From Bizionia argentinensis JUB59 (GTDB taxonomy: Bacteria > Bacteroidota > Bacteroidia > Flavobacteriales > Flavobacteriaceae), in assembly GCF_000224335.1 (NCBI RefSeq), contig NZ_AFXZ01000067.1, positions 124,001 through 188,000 of the forward strand: 64,000 bases of DNA. The letters are read 5' to 3'. A program made the translations under genes and the position numbers. Positions 45,662 to 54,662 of this stretch are shown one piece after another (the stretch's first letter is position 1; each line of letters opens with the position of its first letter). The notes under the pieces were generated by a model. The model was not told where the DNA came from, ran no database searches, and was given only the letters and a program-made list of their open reading frames with translations.

Positions 45662-46540
45662 ATGAAGGAAATTAATAGCAAGTGGTTATATTTGGTGGTG
45701 CTTTCCATGATTTGGGGAACATCGTTTATTCTTATTAAAAAATCACTTTTAGGGCTAACACCATATCAATTAGGTGCTTTACGAACTATTATCACGGGAT
45801 TTTTTCTGTTAGCTGTCGGTTTTAATAAGCTTAAAACGATTGATAAGCGACAATGGAAATGGATTGGGCTTTCAGGTTTATTAGGGTCTTTCTTTCCAGC
45901 TTTTCTATTTGCTATCGCCGAAACGGAAATAGATAGTGCTGTGGCTTCCATATTAAATTCATTAGTGCCTTTGAATACTATTTTACTAGGTTTTGCTGTT
46001 TTTCGAATTGCTTCAACTAAACGTCAAGTTTTAGGTGTAATTGTCGGTTTTGTAGGGACGGCCATTCTTATTTTGAAAGGAGCAGAGTTAAATCCGGAGC
46101 AAAACTATTTGTATGCTGGTTTTATTATTATTTCAACAGTTATGTATGCTGCTAATGTGAATATTATTAAGCGGTACTTACAAGATGTAAAGCCTTTGGC
46201 TATTGCTGCGGGAAACTATGCTGTAATTAGTATACCAGCACTGATTGTTTTGTTTTTCTCCGATTTCTTTACCTCAGAAACGTTTGAGAACCCAAACTTG
46301 AAAATGGCCATGGTTTATGTAACAATTTTAGCCTTTTTTGGAACTGCTTTGGCAAAAGTACTGTTTGCTAAATTGGTGCAAATGTCTACACCTGTGTTCG
46401 CATCCTCTGTAACCTTTTTAATGCCTGTTATTGCCTTGTTTTGGGGAGTTTTAGATGGAGAAGGATTTAGTTTGTTGCAAGGATTTGGATCGTTTATTAT
46501 TTTAATAGGTGTTTACTTATCTCATAAGCGTAAAAAATAA
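45662..46540 (+). CDS. EamA/DMT-family transporter
   Basis: 292 aa with ten hydrophobic helices as two EamA repeats (residues about 1-140 and 150-290). Start KWLYLVVLSMIWGTSFILIKK is typical of DMT exporters. Substrates of the family include amino acids and metabolites; none can be assigned here. Single gene ending 1 bp before a convergent terminator. Confidence 0.88.
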   Translation: MKEINSKWLYLVVLSMIWGTSFILIKKSLLGLTPYQLGALRTIITGFFLLAVGFNKLKTIDKRQWKWIGLSGLLGSFFPAFLFAIAETEIDSAVASILNSLVPLNTILLGFAVFRIASTKRQVLGVIVGFVGTAILILKGAELNPEQNYLYAGFIIISTVMYAANVNIIKRYLQDVKPLAIAAGNYAVISIPALIVLFFSDFFTSETFENPNLKMAMVYVTILAFFGTALAKVLFAKLVQMSTPVFASSVTFLMPVIALFWGVLDGEGFSLLQGFGSFIILIGVYLSHKRKK

Positions 46541-46566
46541 AAGCCCGAAGTTTCCTTCAGGCTTTT
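46539..46566. terminator. bidirectional terminator between EamA and M16 genes
   Basis: AAAAGCC-c-GAAG (46539-46550), loop TTTC, CTTC-a-GGCTTTT (46555-46566). Works in both directions. Confidence 0.8.
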
Positions 46567-46586
46567 AAGTATCTAATCGATTTTAT

Positions 46587-48653
46587 TTATTTGAAATCAG
46601 CATCCGAAACACCTTCGTTTACCTTCATTTCTTTTACGATTAAATCAATAGATTGTGGTCCCATTGATTGAGATATTTTGAATGGAAACTTAACGCCTTT
46701 AACTTCTTTGTAATCGCCAAATAATGTAGACGATTGTCCGTTTTCTGAAGTTTTAGTTTCTTTGATTTTTAAGCCTGTTTCAACACTGTAATAAATAGAT
46801 GTTTCTTCGTCGACTTTAATCTTATAAGCATTTGCACCGTCAACCTTTTCGATTTTCTCAAGAGTAACACCGCTATTTAAGTAGTTTAATTCTGGAATAG
46901 GAGATGAATTAACTTGTGCTGCTTTAACTTGCTCTTCAGTCATCTCGGTACGTGTACCTTGCACAATTGAATAACCCGCATCACCATTTAATACTTGGAT
47001 TTGTTGCGTTTGTCCCATTGCACTAACTTGTTGTTTAGATTGGTTTTTAGTAGAATTTTTCATTTCTAAATTAACCACAACACCCGGTTGCACTTCCGCT
47101 TCCGCAGAATAATAAACAGTTTTCACTTTGTTTACAGCATCTGAACCACCAACAGCATTAATATAGTTGTTAAGCACTTTGCTTGCATCCATATCAGCTG
47201 GCATTTCAATACTTGTTTCAGGCTTTTCAGTTAAGTCAGCAAATTTGCTGTAATAACGAATAGGTAAACCTACTTTTTCTAGGTTTTCTAACACTTCGCT
47301 ACCATTTCCAACTACAATTATACGCGCATTCGCTGGGCGCATAAATTTGTTTGCAGCAGCCTGAACGTCTTTAATTGTTACGTCGTTTATTCTTTGAAGA
47401 TATGTTTCGTAAAAATCCTTTGGTAAATTATTTAGTTTAATGTTCAGTGCATAGCTCGCAATAGTTTGCGGACGCTCTAGAGCCATTACAAAGTTACCCG
47501 TATATTTTGCTTTTACATTACGTAATACTTCAGCATCAACTGGCTCGTTATTAATACGTTTAATTTCTTTTAAAGTTTCAACAACAGAACTGTCTGTTAC
47601 CGCATTTCTTACTTTAGCTGTTGTACTAAAACGAGACATACCGTAACGGTTAGCGCCAACATTAGAATAAGAACCGTACGTATAACCATTCTTTTCACGA
47701 AGATTTAAAAATAAATAACCTTCACCGCCACCACCAAGGATTTCGTTTGCTATTAACGCTGAAAAATAATCTGGATCGTTCATTTTTAACGATACATTAT
47801 TTGTTACAGAAATATTGGATTGTGTAGCACCAGGTACATCAATAAAGTTAATTTGTGGTACTGGTAAACTTTCAGCTGGCTTTGGAATCGTAGACGATAC
47901 ACTAGCGCCAGTTTCCCATTTCTTAAAGTATTTTTTTACTTGCTTTTCAACAGTTTTAAAATCTACATCACCAATAACCACTAAATACGCTTCATTAGGA
48001 TTCATGTATTGTTGGTAGTAAGCTTTGATGTTGTTGAAAGAAATGTTTTTAAGCGTTTCTTCCGTTGTAAACTCACCATAGGGATGTGTTTTTCCGTAAG
48101 ATAAAGCACTACCAACACGACTTGCAATAGCGTCTGGGTTTTTGTCGCTGTTTTTTAAACTTTCAATAAGTTTATTTCTTTCAGCTTCAAATTCTTCTTC
48201 CACTAATAATGGATTCATAACGGCATCCGCCATTAATTCCAAAATACGCTCCGAGTATTTAGATAACGAACTTGCATAACCGCTACCGAAACCTAAATTA
48301 AGGCTAGCGCCTAAAAAGTCAATTTCTTCATTAAATGCATCTTTAGGAATAGATGTTGTTCCGTTTCCTAGCATAGCACCTAATACACTTGTTACACCAG
48401 CGATATCACCTTCAAAAATTGGGCTGTTATCTATACGTAAAGAATAGGAAACGCGCGGTAGTTTGTGGTTTTCTACAACTAATACTTTTAGGCCGTTTTT
48501 TAATTGAAATTCGCCAGGCTCCTCCAAAATTATTTTTGGTGCAGGTCCTGCTTTTGGTTGCTTTGATCGGTCTATCTGAGCCGAAACACTAAAAGCTATA
48601 AAAAATAGGACAACAAAAGCAGATAGTTTTGTTTTTATATTATATGTATTCAT
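46587..48653 (-). CDS. M16-family protein without zinc motif, LolA-like C-terminal domain
   Basis: 688 aa from MNTYNIKTKLSAFVV (48653; 48665 also possible, overlapping the previous gene by 11 bp). Signal peptide ends near SVSAQ. Residues about 40-460 are an M16 two-lobe fold, but the place of HxxEH reads GVTSVLGAMLGNGT, so zinc cannot be held and the chain should be catalytically inactive. Residues about 490-688 (NYINAVGGSDAVNKVKTVYYSAEAE, LNYLNSGVTLEKIEKVDGANAYKI, FGDYKEVKGVKFPFKI) resemble a LolA/LolB-like fold. Pairs with the active M16 gene just upstream. Confidence 0.88.
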   Translation of the reverse strand: MNTYNIKTKLSAFVVLFFIAFSVSAQIDRSKQPKAGPAPKIILEEPGEFQLKNGLKVLVVENHKLPRVSYSLRIDNSPIFEGDIAGVTSVLGAMLGNGTTSIPKDAFNEEIDFLGASLNLGFGSGYASSLSKYSERILELMADAVMNPLLVEEEFEAERNKLIESLKNSDKNPDAIASRVGSALSYGKTHPYGEFTTEETLKNISFNNIKAYYQQYMNPNEAYLVVIGDVDFKTVEKQVKKYFKKWETGASVSSTIPKPAESLPVPQINFIDVPGATQSNISVTNNVSLKMNDPDYFSALIANEILGGGGEGYLFLNLREKNGYTYGSYSNVGANRYGMSRFSTTAKVRNAVTDSSVVETLKEIKRINNEPVDAEVLRNVKAKYTGNFVMALERPQTIASYALNIKLNNLPKDFYETYLQRINDVTIKDVQAAANKFMRPANARIIVVGNGSEVLENLEKVGLPIRYYSKFADLTEKPETSIEMPADMDASKVLNNYINAVGGSDAVNKVKTVYYSAEAEVQPGVVVNLEMKNSTKNQSKQQVSAMGQTQQIQVLNGDAGYSIVQGTRTEMTEEQVKAAQVNSSPIPELNYLNSGVTLEKIEKVDGANAYKIKVDEETSIYYSVETGLKIKETKTSENGQSSTLFGDYKEVKGVKFPFKISQSMGPQSIDLIVKEMKVNEGVSDADFK

Positions 48654-48654
48654 C

Positions 48655-49974
48655 TTATTGATCATCTTTTTTTGGTAAATATTCTATTTCTACGCGCTGA
48701 TTAGTATTTAAATACTTTTTAGCCACGTTTTGTATATCTTCTCTTGTAATAGAACGGTAAATCTCTATTTCTTTATTAATCAAATTAACATCGCCATATA
48801 ATAAATAGTAAGAGGCTAATGATTCTGCAATTCCAGCAATACTAGCATTTGCATTTACAAACTGATTTTCAAATTGATTTTGAAGCTTCTGGTAATCGCG
48901 TTCTGAAATTAATTCGTTTTGAAGGTTTACAATTTCTTCATCCATTTCAGATAGAATTGTTTGAAGTGGTACATCACCTAGTGGTAAAGCAAACAAAGCA
49001 AAAATATTGTAATCAACTTGTGCTAAGTTTATAGCTTGTACTGTAAGCGCTTGTTTTTGGTTGTCTACTAATTTCTTGTATAAAACTGAACTCTTACCGC
49101 CACTTAAATAGGTTGAAATCATATCCAAAATACGAGCGTCTTTAGTTGCCATTCCAGGTGCTCTGTATGCAGCAATAATTGCAGGTGTTTGAATGTTCTT
49201 ATCATAGGTGGTTGCTTTAATAGTTTCAGTAATTGGCTCTTCCATAGGGAAATCACGAACTACAGCTGGACCTTTTTTAACAGCACCGAAATAATCTTTA
49301 ACTAAAGATTTTGTTTTTGCCACATCAATATCACCAGCAATAACTAATACAGCGTTATTAGGAACGTAGTATTTGTTGAAAAATGCCATAAACTCCTCAA
49401 GAGTTGCAGCATCTAAATGTTCCATTTCACCAATAAGCGATCCGTTGTAAGGGTGCAATGTAAATAAGTTTTCGCCAATAGAATTTAGTAAGTTTCCATA
49501 AGGTCTGTTGTCAAGACTTTGACGTTTTTCCTCTTTTACCACTTCATTTTGCGTGTCTACACCAACTTGATCAATAACAGGGTGTAGCATACGTTCAGAT
49601 TCTAACCATAAGCCTAACTCTAATTTATTAGAAGGAAATACTTCATAATAATAGGTTCTGTCTTGCATTGTGTTGGCATTAAATGTTCCGCCGTTTGCAG
49701 GAATAATTTTCATGAATTCACCACGACCAATATTCTCTGACCCTTCAAATAATAGGTGTTCAAAAAAGTGAGCGAAACCAGTACGACTTCTATCACCGTC
49801 TTTTCCACCTACATCATACATTACCGAAGTAGATACTACTGGTGCTGTATTGTCTTGATGAAGAATAACGTGCAATCCATTATCTAAATCAAATTCTTCA
49901 AATTTCACTTCTTGAGCGTTACTAGCTATTAAGGCTAGTAAACATGCAGAAAAAGTTAATAATCCTTTTTTCAT
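48655..49974 (-). CDS. M16-family zinc metallopeptidase (active subunit)
   Basis: 439 aa. Signal peptide (MKKGLLTFSACLLALIASNAQ), then the inverted zinc motif HFFEH (about residues 68-72) with the third ligand Glu in NEVVKEEKRQ about 75 residues later. M16 peptidases degrade small peptides inside a closed chamber. One base separates its stop from the ATG of the partner gene that lacks the motif. The two should form an exported heterodimer, like the alpha/beta M16B enzymes. Confidence 0.92.
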   Translation of the reverse strand: MKKGLLTFSACLLALIASNAQEVKFEEFDLDNGLHVILHQDNTAPVVSTSVMYDVGGKDGDRSRTGFAHFFEHLLFEGSENIGRGEFMKIIPANGGTFNANTMQDRTYYYEVFPSNKLELGLWLESERMLHPVIDQVGVDTQNEVVKEEKRQSLDNRPYGNLLNSIGENLFTLHPYNGSLIGEMEHLDAATLEEFMAFFNKYYVPNNAVLVIAGDIDVAKTKSLVKDYFGAVKKGPAVVRDFPMEEPITETIKATTYDKNIQTPAIIAAYRAPGMATKDARILDMISTYLSGGKSSVLYKKLVDNQKQALTVQAINLAQVDYNIFALFALPLGDVPLQTILSEMDEEIVNLQNELISERDYQKLQNQFENQFVNANASIAGIAESLASYYLLYGDVNLINKEIEIYRSITREDIQNVAKKYLNTNQRVEIEYLPKKDDQ

Positions 49975-50150
49975 ATGTGTTTGTTTTTGTTAAATGACAT
50001 AATATATGTCTATGTTGTAATGAAAATGTTACAGTTTTTCAAAAATAAGAAATACTTAGCGCTTTCCTGCTGATTGCTAAAAAAACATAAACAAATTATT
50101 TATTGACATAAATTTTCACGAAATTTAAGAACCACTAAAAACAATGATAT

Positions 50151-50594
50151 ATGAAGAATTTAATATTACCGGTTCGTTTTGGTTTGATAACGAGTATAGT
50201 ACTTATCGCCTATTTTTTACTATTAGCACTTATTGATAAGCATACAAATCCAGTTTTTAGCTTTTTAAATGCTTTTATTACGGCTTTTGGGATTTTTGAA
50301 ACGGTACGTTACTATAAATTAGAGCAAGGTGATAAATATACTTATACGGGTGGGTTTATGGCCGCTTTGACAACGGGAATTATGGCAACAGTTATTTTTA
50401 CAATATTTTTTTTAGTTTATATTACAGAAATTAATAGTGATTTTTTACCGCAGCTTTTAGAAGTTGTTAATGTTGGAACACCTGTAAGTATTGGTGTAAT
50501 AACGGTTGTAGTTGGAATTATGGGAATTGCAACAACCGTTATCTCGGCATTTACAGTTATGCAGTATTATAAAAAAAGTTGGAATGTTTCTTAA
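50151..50594 (+). CDS. small four-helix membrane protein, DUF4199-like
   Basis: 147 aa with four hydrophobic segments (about 8-30, 36-48, 65-90, 112-137) and no signal cleavage site. The tail YYKKSWNVS and the pattern GFMAALTTGIMATVIFTIFF resemble the DUF4199 membrane proteins of Bacteroidota, which have no known function. Lies alone, 105 bp ahead of the rplU ATG but with the rplU promoter in between. Confidence 0.75.
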   Translation: MKNLILPVRFGLITSIVLIAYFLLLALIDKHTNPVFSFLNAFITAFGIFETVRYYKLEQGDKYTYTGGFMAALTTGIMATVIFTIFFLVYITEINSDFLPQLLEVVNVGTPVSIGVITVVVGIMGIATTVISAFTVMQYYKKSWNVS

Positions 50595-50608
50595 AATAAG
50601 TAAAAGGT

Positions 50609-50638
50609 TTGTAGTTTAATTATTTAGAAGTATATTTG
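50609..50638 (+). promoter_or_regulatory. rplU-rpmA promoter
   Basis: TTG (50609-50611), 19-bp spacer, TATATTTG (50631-50638): full consensus, leaving a leader of about 55 nt to the rplU ATG at 50697. Confidence 0.72.
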
Positions 50639-50696
50639 CATCCGCTTTCCGTGAGGTTAGCAAATTTATAAACTAATTTAATAAAAACGTTACGCT

Positions 50697-51383
50697 ATGT
50701 ACGCAATTGTAGAGATAGCAGGGCATCAATTCAAAGTTGAAAAAGACCAAAAAGTTTTTGTTAATCGTTTAGCAACAGAAGAAGGTAAGGAAGTTTCTTT
50801 CGATAACGTTCTTTTAATTGCAGATGGTGACAATATAACTGTAGGCGCCCCAGCTATAAACGGAGCTCTAGTAGGAGCAAAAGTTTTAAAGCACCTTAAA
50901 GGTGATAAAGTAATCGTTTTCAAAAAGAAAAGACGTAAAGGTTACCGTGTCAAAAATGGACACAGACAAGCTTTAACTGAAATCGTAATTGAAAGCATTG
51001 TAGCTTCGGGATCAAAGCCTGTTGCTAAAACTGAAAAAGCTAAACCAGCTGAAAAAGCTGCTCCAGCTAAAAAGGAAGCGCCAAAAGCGGAAGCTAAAAA
51101 GGCTGCTCCTAAAAAATCAACCGCAAAAGCAGACGATTTAAAGAAAATTGAAGGTGCTGGACCAAAAGCTGCAGAAGCTTTGGTAAATGCAGGATTTGAA
51201 ACTTTTGCTAAAATAGCTAAAGCGACACCTGAAGCATTAAGCACTGTGTTATCAGATGCAAGTTCAAGATTAGCTCACATTGTGACTGACACTTGGCCAA
51301 AACAAGCAGCTTTAGCTGCTGATGGTAAGTGGGATGAACTTAAAGAATTACAAGATAAATTAGACGGCGGAATCGAAAAATAA
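50697..51383 (+). CDS. rplU: 50S ribosomal protein L21 with C-terminal helix-hairpin-helix domain
   Basis: 228 aa where L21 is normally about 103. Residues 1-104 are a complete L21 (MYAIVEIAGHQFKVEKDQ, HLKGDKVIVFKKKRRKGYRVKNGHR). Residues 105-146 are a Lys/Ala/Pro linker and 147-228 form a helical domain with a helix-hairpin-helix-like start, DDLKKIEGAGPKAAEALVNAG. Similar extensions occur in Flavobacteriia L21. First gene of the rplU-rpmA pair; the extension could contact RNA or a ribosome-assembly factor. Confidence 0.94.
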   Translation: MYAIVEIAGHQFKVEKDQKVFVNRLATEEGKEVSFDNVLLIADGDNITVGAPAINGALVGAKVLKHLKGDKVIVFKKKRRKGYRVKNGHRQALTEIVIESIVASGSKPVAKTEKAKPAEKAAPAKKEAPKAEAKKAAPKKSTAKADDLKKIEGAGPKAAEALVNAGFETFAKIAKATPEALSTVLSDASSRLAHIVTDTWPKQAALAADGKWDELKELQDKLDGGIEK

Positions 51384-51417
51384 TTTCGTTTTTATTAATA
51401 AATAAAACCTTAAGACA

Positions 51418-51678
51418 ATGGCTCACAAAAAAGGAGTTGGTAGTTCTAAAAACGGTAGAGAATCAGAATCAAAACGCCTAGGTGTTAAGATTTTTGGTGG
51501 ACAAGCTGCTATTGCTGGAAATATCATCGTAAGACAAAGAGGCAATACACATCACCCAGGTGAAAATGTGTATGGCGGAAAAGATCACACGTTACATGCT
51601 CAAGTAGACGGACTTGTGAAATTTACAAAGAAAAAAGATAACAAATCTTATGTTTCTATTGAACCTTTCGAGGCTTAA
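51418..51678 (+). CDS. rpmA: 50S ribosomal protein L27
   Basis: 86 aa. Starts [24 protein letters not shown] without the cleavable Firmicutes-type extension, and carries [18 protein letters not shown], the flexible N-terminus that reaches the peptidyl-transferase centre. 34 bp after rplU and closed by a terminator. Confidence 0.97.
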   Translation: MAHKKGVGSSKNGRESESKRLGVKIFGGQAAIAGNIIVRQRGNTHHPGENVYGGKDHTLHAQVDGLVKFTKKKDNKSYVSIEPFEA

Positions 51679-51700
51679 GAAACAGATTCTTTGATATATT

Positions 51701-51732
51701 AAAACCCTTTCTGGCAACAGAGAGGGTTTTTT
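51701..51732. terminator. terminator after rpmA
   Basis: AAAACCCT-t-TCT pairs with AGA-g-AGGGTTTT, 6-nt loop, then a T-run. The A-run upstream suits the minus-strand gene ending at 51731 as well. Confidence 0.8.
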
Positions 51733-52195
51733 ATTTGGCCATAATCTCGTTTATAATCTTCACGTGATGATTTGTATGTAATTCTAAAAAACGATAAATC
51801 TTTGGTTTGTTAATGTCTCCAAACATGGGATGCTTAAAAAACGCATTTTTATCTAAATCAGGTAGGGCTTTAATAAGTATTTTAGATTGCTCCAGTTGAT
51901 TTATAAGGTCTTCTTCTAAAATTATTTCGGGCGGTTTTACATTTTTTGGTGCTTGTGCTTTTCCCCTTGGAAAAAAGCCTAAAGAGAAAAATAATTTCCC
52001 TAAAAAACTGAAATTATTTTTATATAAAGAAGAATCTGAAGTCTGAAGGGTTTTAATTACCCCATTAATTACCTTAAAGCTATGATCTATATGCCATGCA
52101 ACATTTGCTTTGGAAACTTTTGAGTTTGCCATATCGCGGTTTTCAATATTATTTTCTAAAATATTTATTAAATTATCTATTTTTTGTGAACTCAT
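51731..52195 (-). CDS. DinB-like protein (DUF1569 type)
   Basis: 154 aa four-helix-bundle protein. His residues fit the metal site of DinB/DUF1569 proteins: VAWHIDHSFKV (about 32-42), FKHPMFGDINKPKIYRFLELHTNHHVKI (about 119-146). No signal peptide. Members of the superfamily include thiol transferases, but this branch has no known substrate. Its end overlaps the rpmA terminator. Confidence 0.8.
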   Translation of the reverse strand: MSSQKIDNLINILENNIENRDMANSKVSKANVAWHIDHSFKVINGVIKTLQTSDSSLYKNNFSFLGKLFFSLGFFPRGKAQAPKNVKPPEIILEEDLINQLEQSKILIKALPDLDKNAFFKHPMFGDINKPKIYRFLELHTNHHVKIINEIMAK

Positions 52196-52290
52196 AAATG
52201 ACGTTTTAAGTAAACCAAGTTACGATTTTAGAATTATTGTAGGTGTGTATTGATATGAGGTTTTTATTTAAAAAAGAACCTTTTTTTTAA

Positions 52291-52334
52291 AGACTTCTCA
52301 GTCCGGATGCTTCGGGATAAAACCTGTGAGGTCT
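52291..52334. repeat. CTGTGAG inverted repeat with inner hairpin
   Basis: AGACTTCTCAG (52291-52301) pairs with CTGTGAGGTCT (52324-52334) with two mismatches; between them CCG-gatgctt-CGG forms an inner stem. Best plus-strand match to the family half-site. Confidence 0.55.
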
Positions 52335-52516
52335 GGATCAAAATTGTTTATTTAGAGATATGCTCGTGATAGGGATTACTCATGTATTTCTACTTTAATA
52401 AATAAGAAATCGTGAATGCTGTGCATTTGTAACGACATCCTTTTTTGAGGCAGGATAAAAAGATATAGTGGAAGGCGTGTTGCTACGTAGCTTTTGTGAA
52501 GTGGCAATTGCCCAAA

Positions 52517-52548
52517 AAAAATCCCAAACATTGCTGCTTGGGATTTTT
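52517..52548 (-). terminator. ahcY terminator
   Basis: AAAAATCCCAA (52517-52527) with TTGGGATTTTT (52538-52548), 10-nt loop. Shares its stem core with the sdh and glyS terminators. Confidence 0.8.
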
Positions 52549-52556
52549 AATATGAG

Positions 52557-52576
52557 ATTCCTGCCTTCGCAGGAAT
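52557..52576. repeat. ATTCCTGC hairpin
   Basis: ATTCCTGC-CTTC-GCAGGAAT, a perfect 8-bp stem, ending 3 bp before the ahcY stop. Reference copy of the second repeat family. Confidence 0.65.
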
Positions 52577-52579
52577 TTG

Positions 52580-53896
52580 TTAGTATCTGTAGTATTCCGG
52601 CTTATAAGGACCAGCAACATCAACACCAATATATTTGGCTTGATCTTCTTTAAGTTCCGTAAGCTCCACGCCAATTTTTTCTAGGTGCAATTTAGCTACT
52701 TTTTCGTCTAAATGCTTTGGTAACATATACACATCGTTTTCGTAAGCGTCTTTGTTTTTCCAAAGTTCAATTTGCGCCAACGTCTGGTTTGTAAAAGAGT
52801 TACTCATTACAAAACTTGGGTGACCTGTTGCACAACCTAAATTAACTAAACGACCTTGCGCTAAAAGAATAACGTCTTTTCCGTTTATAGTATATTTGTC
52901 AACTTGTGGTTTGATAACGTCTTTGGTATTACCATGGTTTTTGTTTAACCAAGCCATATCGATTTCATTATCAAAGTGTCCGATGTTACATACAATTGTT
53001 TTGTCTTTCATAGCTTCAAAATGTTCGCTACGAACGATATCTTTATTTCCTGTTGTAGTAATAACAATATCTGCATTAGCAACAACCGTTTCTAGTTTCT
53101 TAACTTCAAAACCGTCCATGGCCGCTTGAAGCGCACATATAGGATCGATTTCTGTAACGGTTACAATGCTTCCAGCACCTTTAAAAGAAGCAGCAGTACC
53201 TTTACCAACATCGCCGTAACCACAAACAACAACGCGTTTTCCAGCTAACATAATATCTGTTGCACGACGAACGGCATCAACTGCACTTTCTTTACAACCG
53301 TATTTATTATCGAATTTCGATTTAGTAACCGAATCATTCACATTAATGGCAGGCATTGGTAATGTTCCAGCTTTTACACGCTCGTATAAACGGTGAACAC
53401 CGGTAGTCGTTTCTTCAGAAAGACCATTAATTCCAGCAGCTAATTCTGGGTATCTATCTAAAACCATATTGGTTAAATCGCCACCATCATCTAAAATCAT
53501 GTTTAAAGGTTTGCGGTCTTCGCCAAAAAATAAGGTTTGTTCAATACACCAATCAAACTCTTCTTCGGTCATGTCTTTCCATGCGTACACAGCCGTTCCT
53601 GCTTCTGCAATAGCTGCAGCAGCCTGATCTTGTGTCGAGAAAATATTACAAGAACTCCAAGTAACTTCTGCGCCTAAAGCTTGTAGTGTTTCAATTAAAA
53701 CAGCCGTTTGGATAGTCATATGTAAACATCCTGCAATACGTGCACCTTTCAATGGTTGTTCGTTTTTGTACTCTTCACGAAGACTCATTAGTCCTGGCAT
53801 TTCTGCTTCGGCTAAATTCATCTCTTTTCTTCCCCAAGCCGCAAGCGACATATCTTTTACCTTATTCGGTATATAAGTAACAGTTTTTGTAGTCAT
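52580..53896 (-). CDS. ahcY: adenosylhomocysteinase
   Basis: 438 aa. Hydrolyses S-adenosylhomocysteine to homocysteine and adenosine with bound NAD. Seen are [23 protein letters not shown], the NAD-binding [17 protein letters not shown] (about 222-238), [16 protein letters not shown], and the C-terminal [13 protein letters not shown] that completes the neighbour's site. Completes the methyl cycle of which the aminotransferase/omega-amidase pair may be a salvage branch. Single gene. Confidence 0.97.
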   Translation of the reverse strand: MTTKTVTYIPNKVKDMSLAAWGRKEMNLAEAEMPGLMSLREEYKNEQPLKGARIAGCLHMTIQTAVLIETLQALGAEVTWSSCNIFSTQDQAAAAIAEAGTAVYAWKDMTEEEFDWCIEQTLFFGEDRKPLNMILDDGGDLTNMVLDRYPELAAGINGLSEETTTGVHRLYERVKAGTLPMPAINVNDSVTKSKFDNKYGCKESAVDAVRRATDIMLAGKRVVVCGYGDVGKGTAASFKGAGSIVTVTEIDPICALQAAMDGFEVKKLETVVANADIVITTTGNKDIVRSEHFEAMKDKTIVCNIGHFDNEIDMAWLNKNHGNTKDVIKPQVDKYTINGKDVILLAQGRLVNLGCATGHPSFVMSNSFTNQTLAQIELWKNKDAYENDVYMLPKHLDEKVAKLHLEKIGVELTELKEDQAKYIGVDVAGPYKPEYYRY

Positions 53897-54029
53897 AATA
53901 ATTTTTTTCTAATTTTTTTAAAGTCTAACAACTTTGGCAATAGGACATAAAATAGTTAAATTCGCTTGTCATAATTGTCAAACCTGCCTTAAGCATTGCA
54001 AAGATAACTAATAACTTTTAGAAAATTAA

Positions 54030-54662
54030 ATGCCGCTTTATAAAACCCTTAATCCCAACTCACAAACTACTGTTAAAATCTGGAAGATAGAGGAGTCGTA
54101 TGATGACTTGATTCAGCCTATTAGTCTAAAACCAGAAAGTTTAAAGCGTGTTTTAGGTATGAAAAGTGAACTGCACCAGCGTGGATTTTTAAGTGTTAGG
54201 CATTTGCTAGCGGAGTTTGGTTATACGGATTCCGATTTGTTTTATGATGAAAATGGGAAACCACATTTAAAAGACGGAAAGCATATTTCCATTACGCATT
54301 CTTTTACGTTTTCAGGGGTTGTTGTTAGTGATTGTGAAGTTGGTATTGACATTGAAAAGCAGCGCGATAAAATTGGTGTTATTGCCCATAAATTCATGGA
54401 TTATGAAAGTCAGTATTTGAATACTGATTGTACAGATTATATTAGAAAACTAACCGTTATTTGGTGTGTTAAAGAATCGCTTTATAAATTATTTGCCACA
54501 CCAGGTTTAAGCTTTTTACAGCATACTTTAGTCATTCCGTTTGAAATAGAAGACTGTGAAACTATTGCTTGGATAGATTACAACAATAGAAAATATGATT
54601 ATCAAACAACGTTTTTAGAATTCGAAGGTTTTACATGCGCTTTTGCCTTACCAAAGTCCTAA
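54030..54662 (+). CDS. Sfp-type 4'-phosphopantetheinyl transferase
   Basis: 210 aa. Transfers phosphopantetheine from CoA to a carrier-protein serine. The two signature motifs are GIDIEK (Asp107, Glu109) and WCVKESLYK (Glu149, Lys153), with the usual HLLAEFG and KPHLKDGKHISITHS before. Length fits the Sfp half-size group. Its stop codon overlaps the GGGPS start (TAATG). No PKS, NRPS or carrier protein lies in the window, so the target could be the fatty-acid ACP or something elsewhere. Confidence 0.92.
   Translation: MPLYKTLNPNSQTTVKIWKIEESYDDLIQPISLKPESLKRVLGMKSELHQRGFLSVRHLLAEFGYTDSDLFYDENGKPHLKDGKHISITHSFTFSGVVVSDCEVGIDIEKQRDKIGVIAHKFMDYESQYLNTDCTDYIRKLTVIWCVKESLYKLFATPGLSFLQHTLVIPFEIEDCETIAWIDYNNRKYDYQTTFLEFEGFTCAFALPKS

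Larger units (their letters stand above)
52196..52556. other. intergenic space holding hairpin repeats and the ahcY terminator
   Basis: No gene is seen in the 384 bp between the DinB-like gene and ahcY. It contains a CTGTGAG-type inverted repeat (52291-52334), a terminator (52517-52548) and the first part of the TCCTGC hairpin (52557-52576). Confidence 0.6.
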
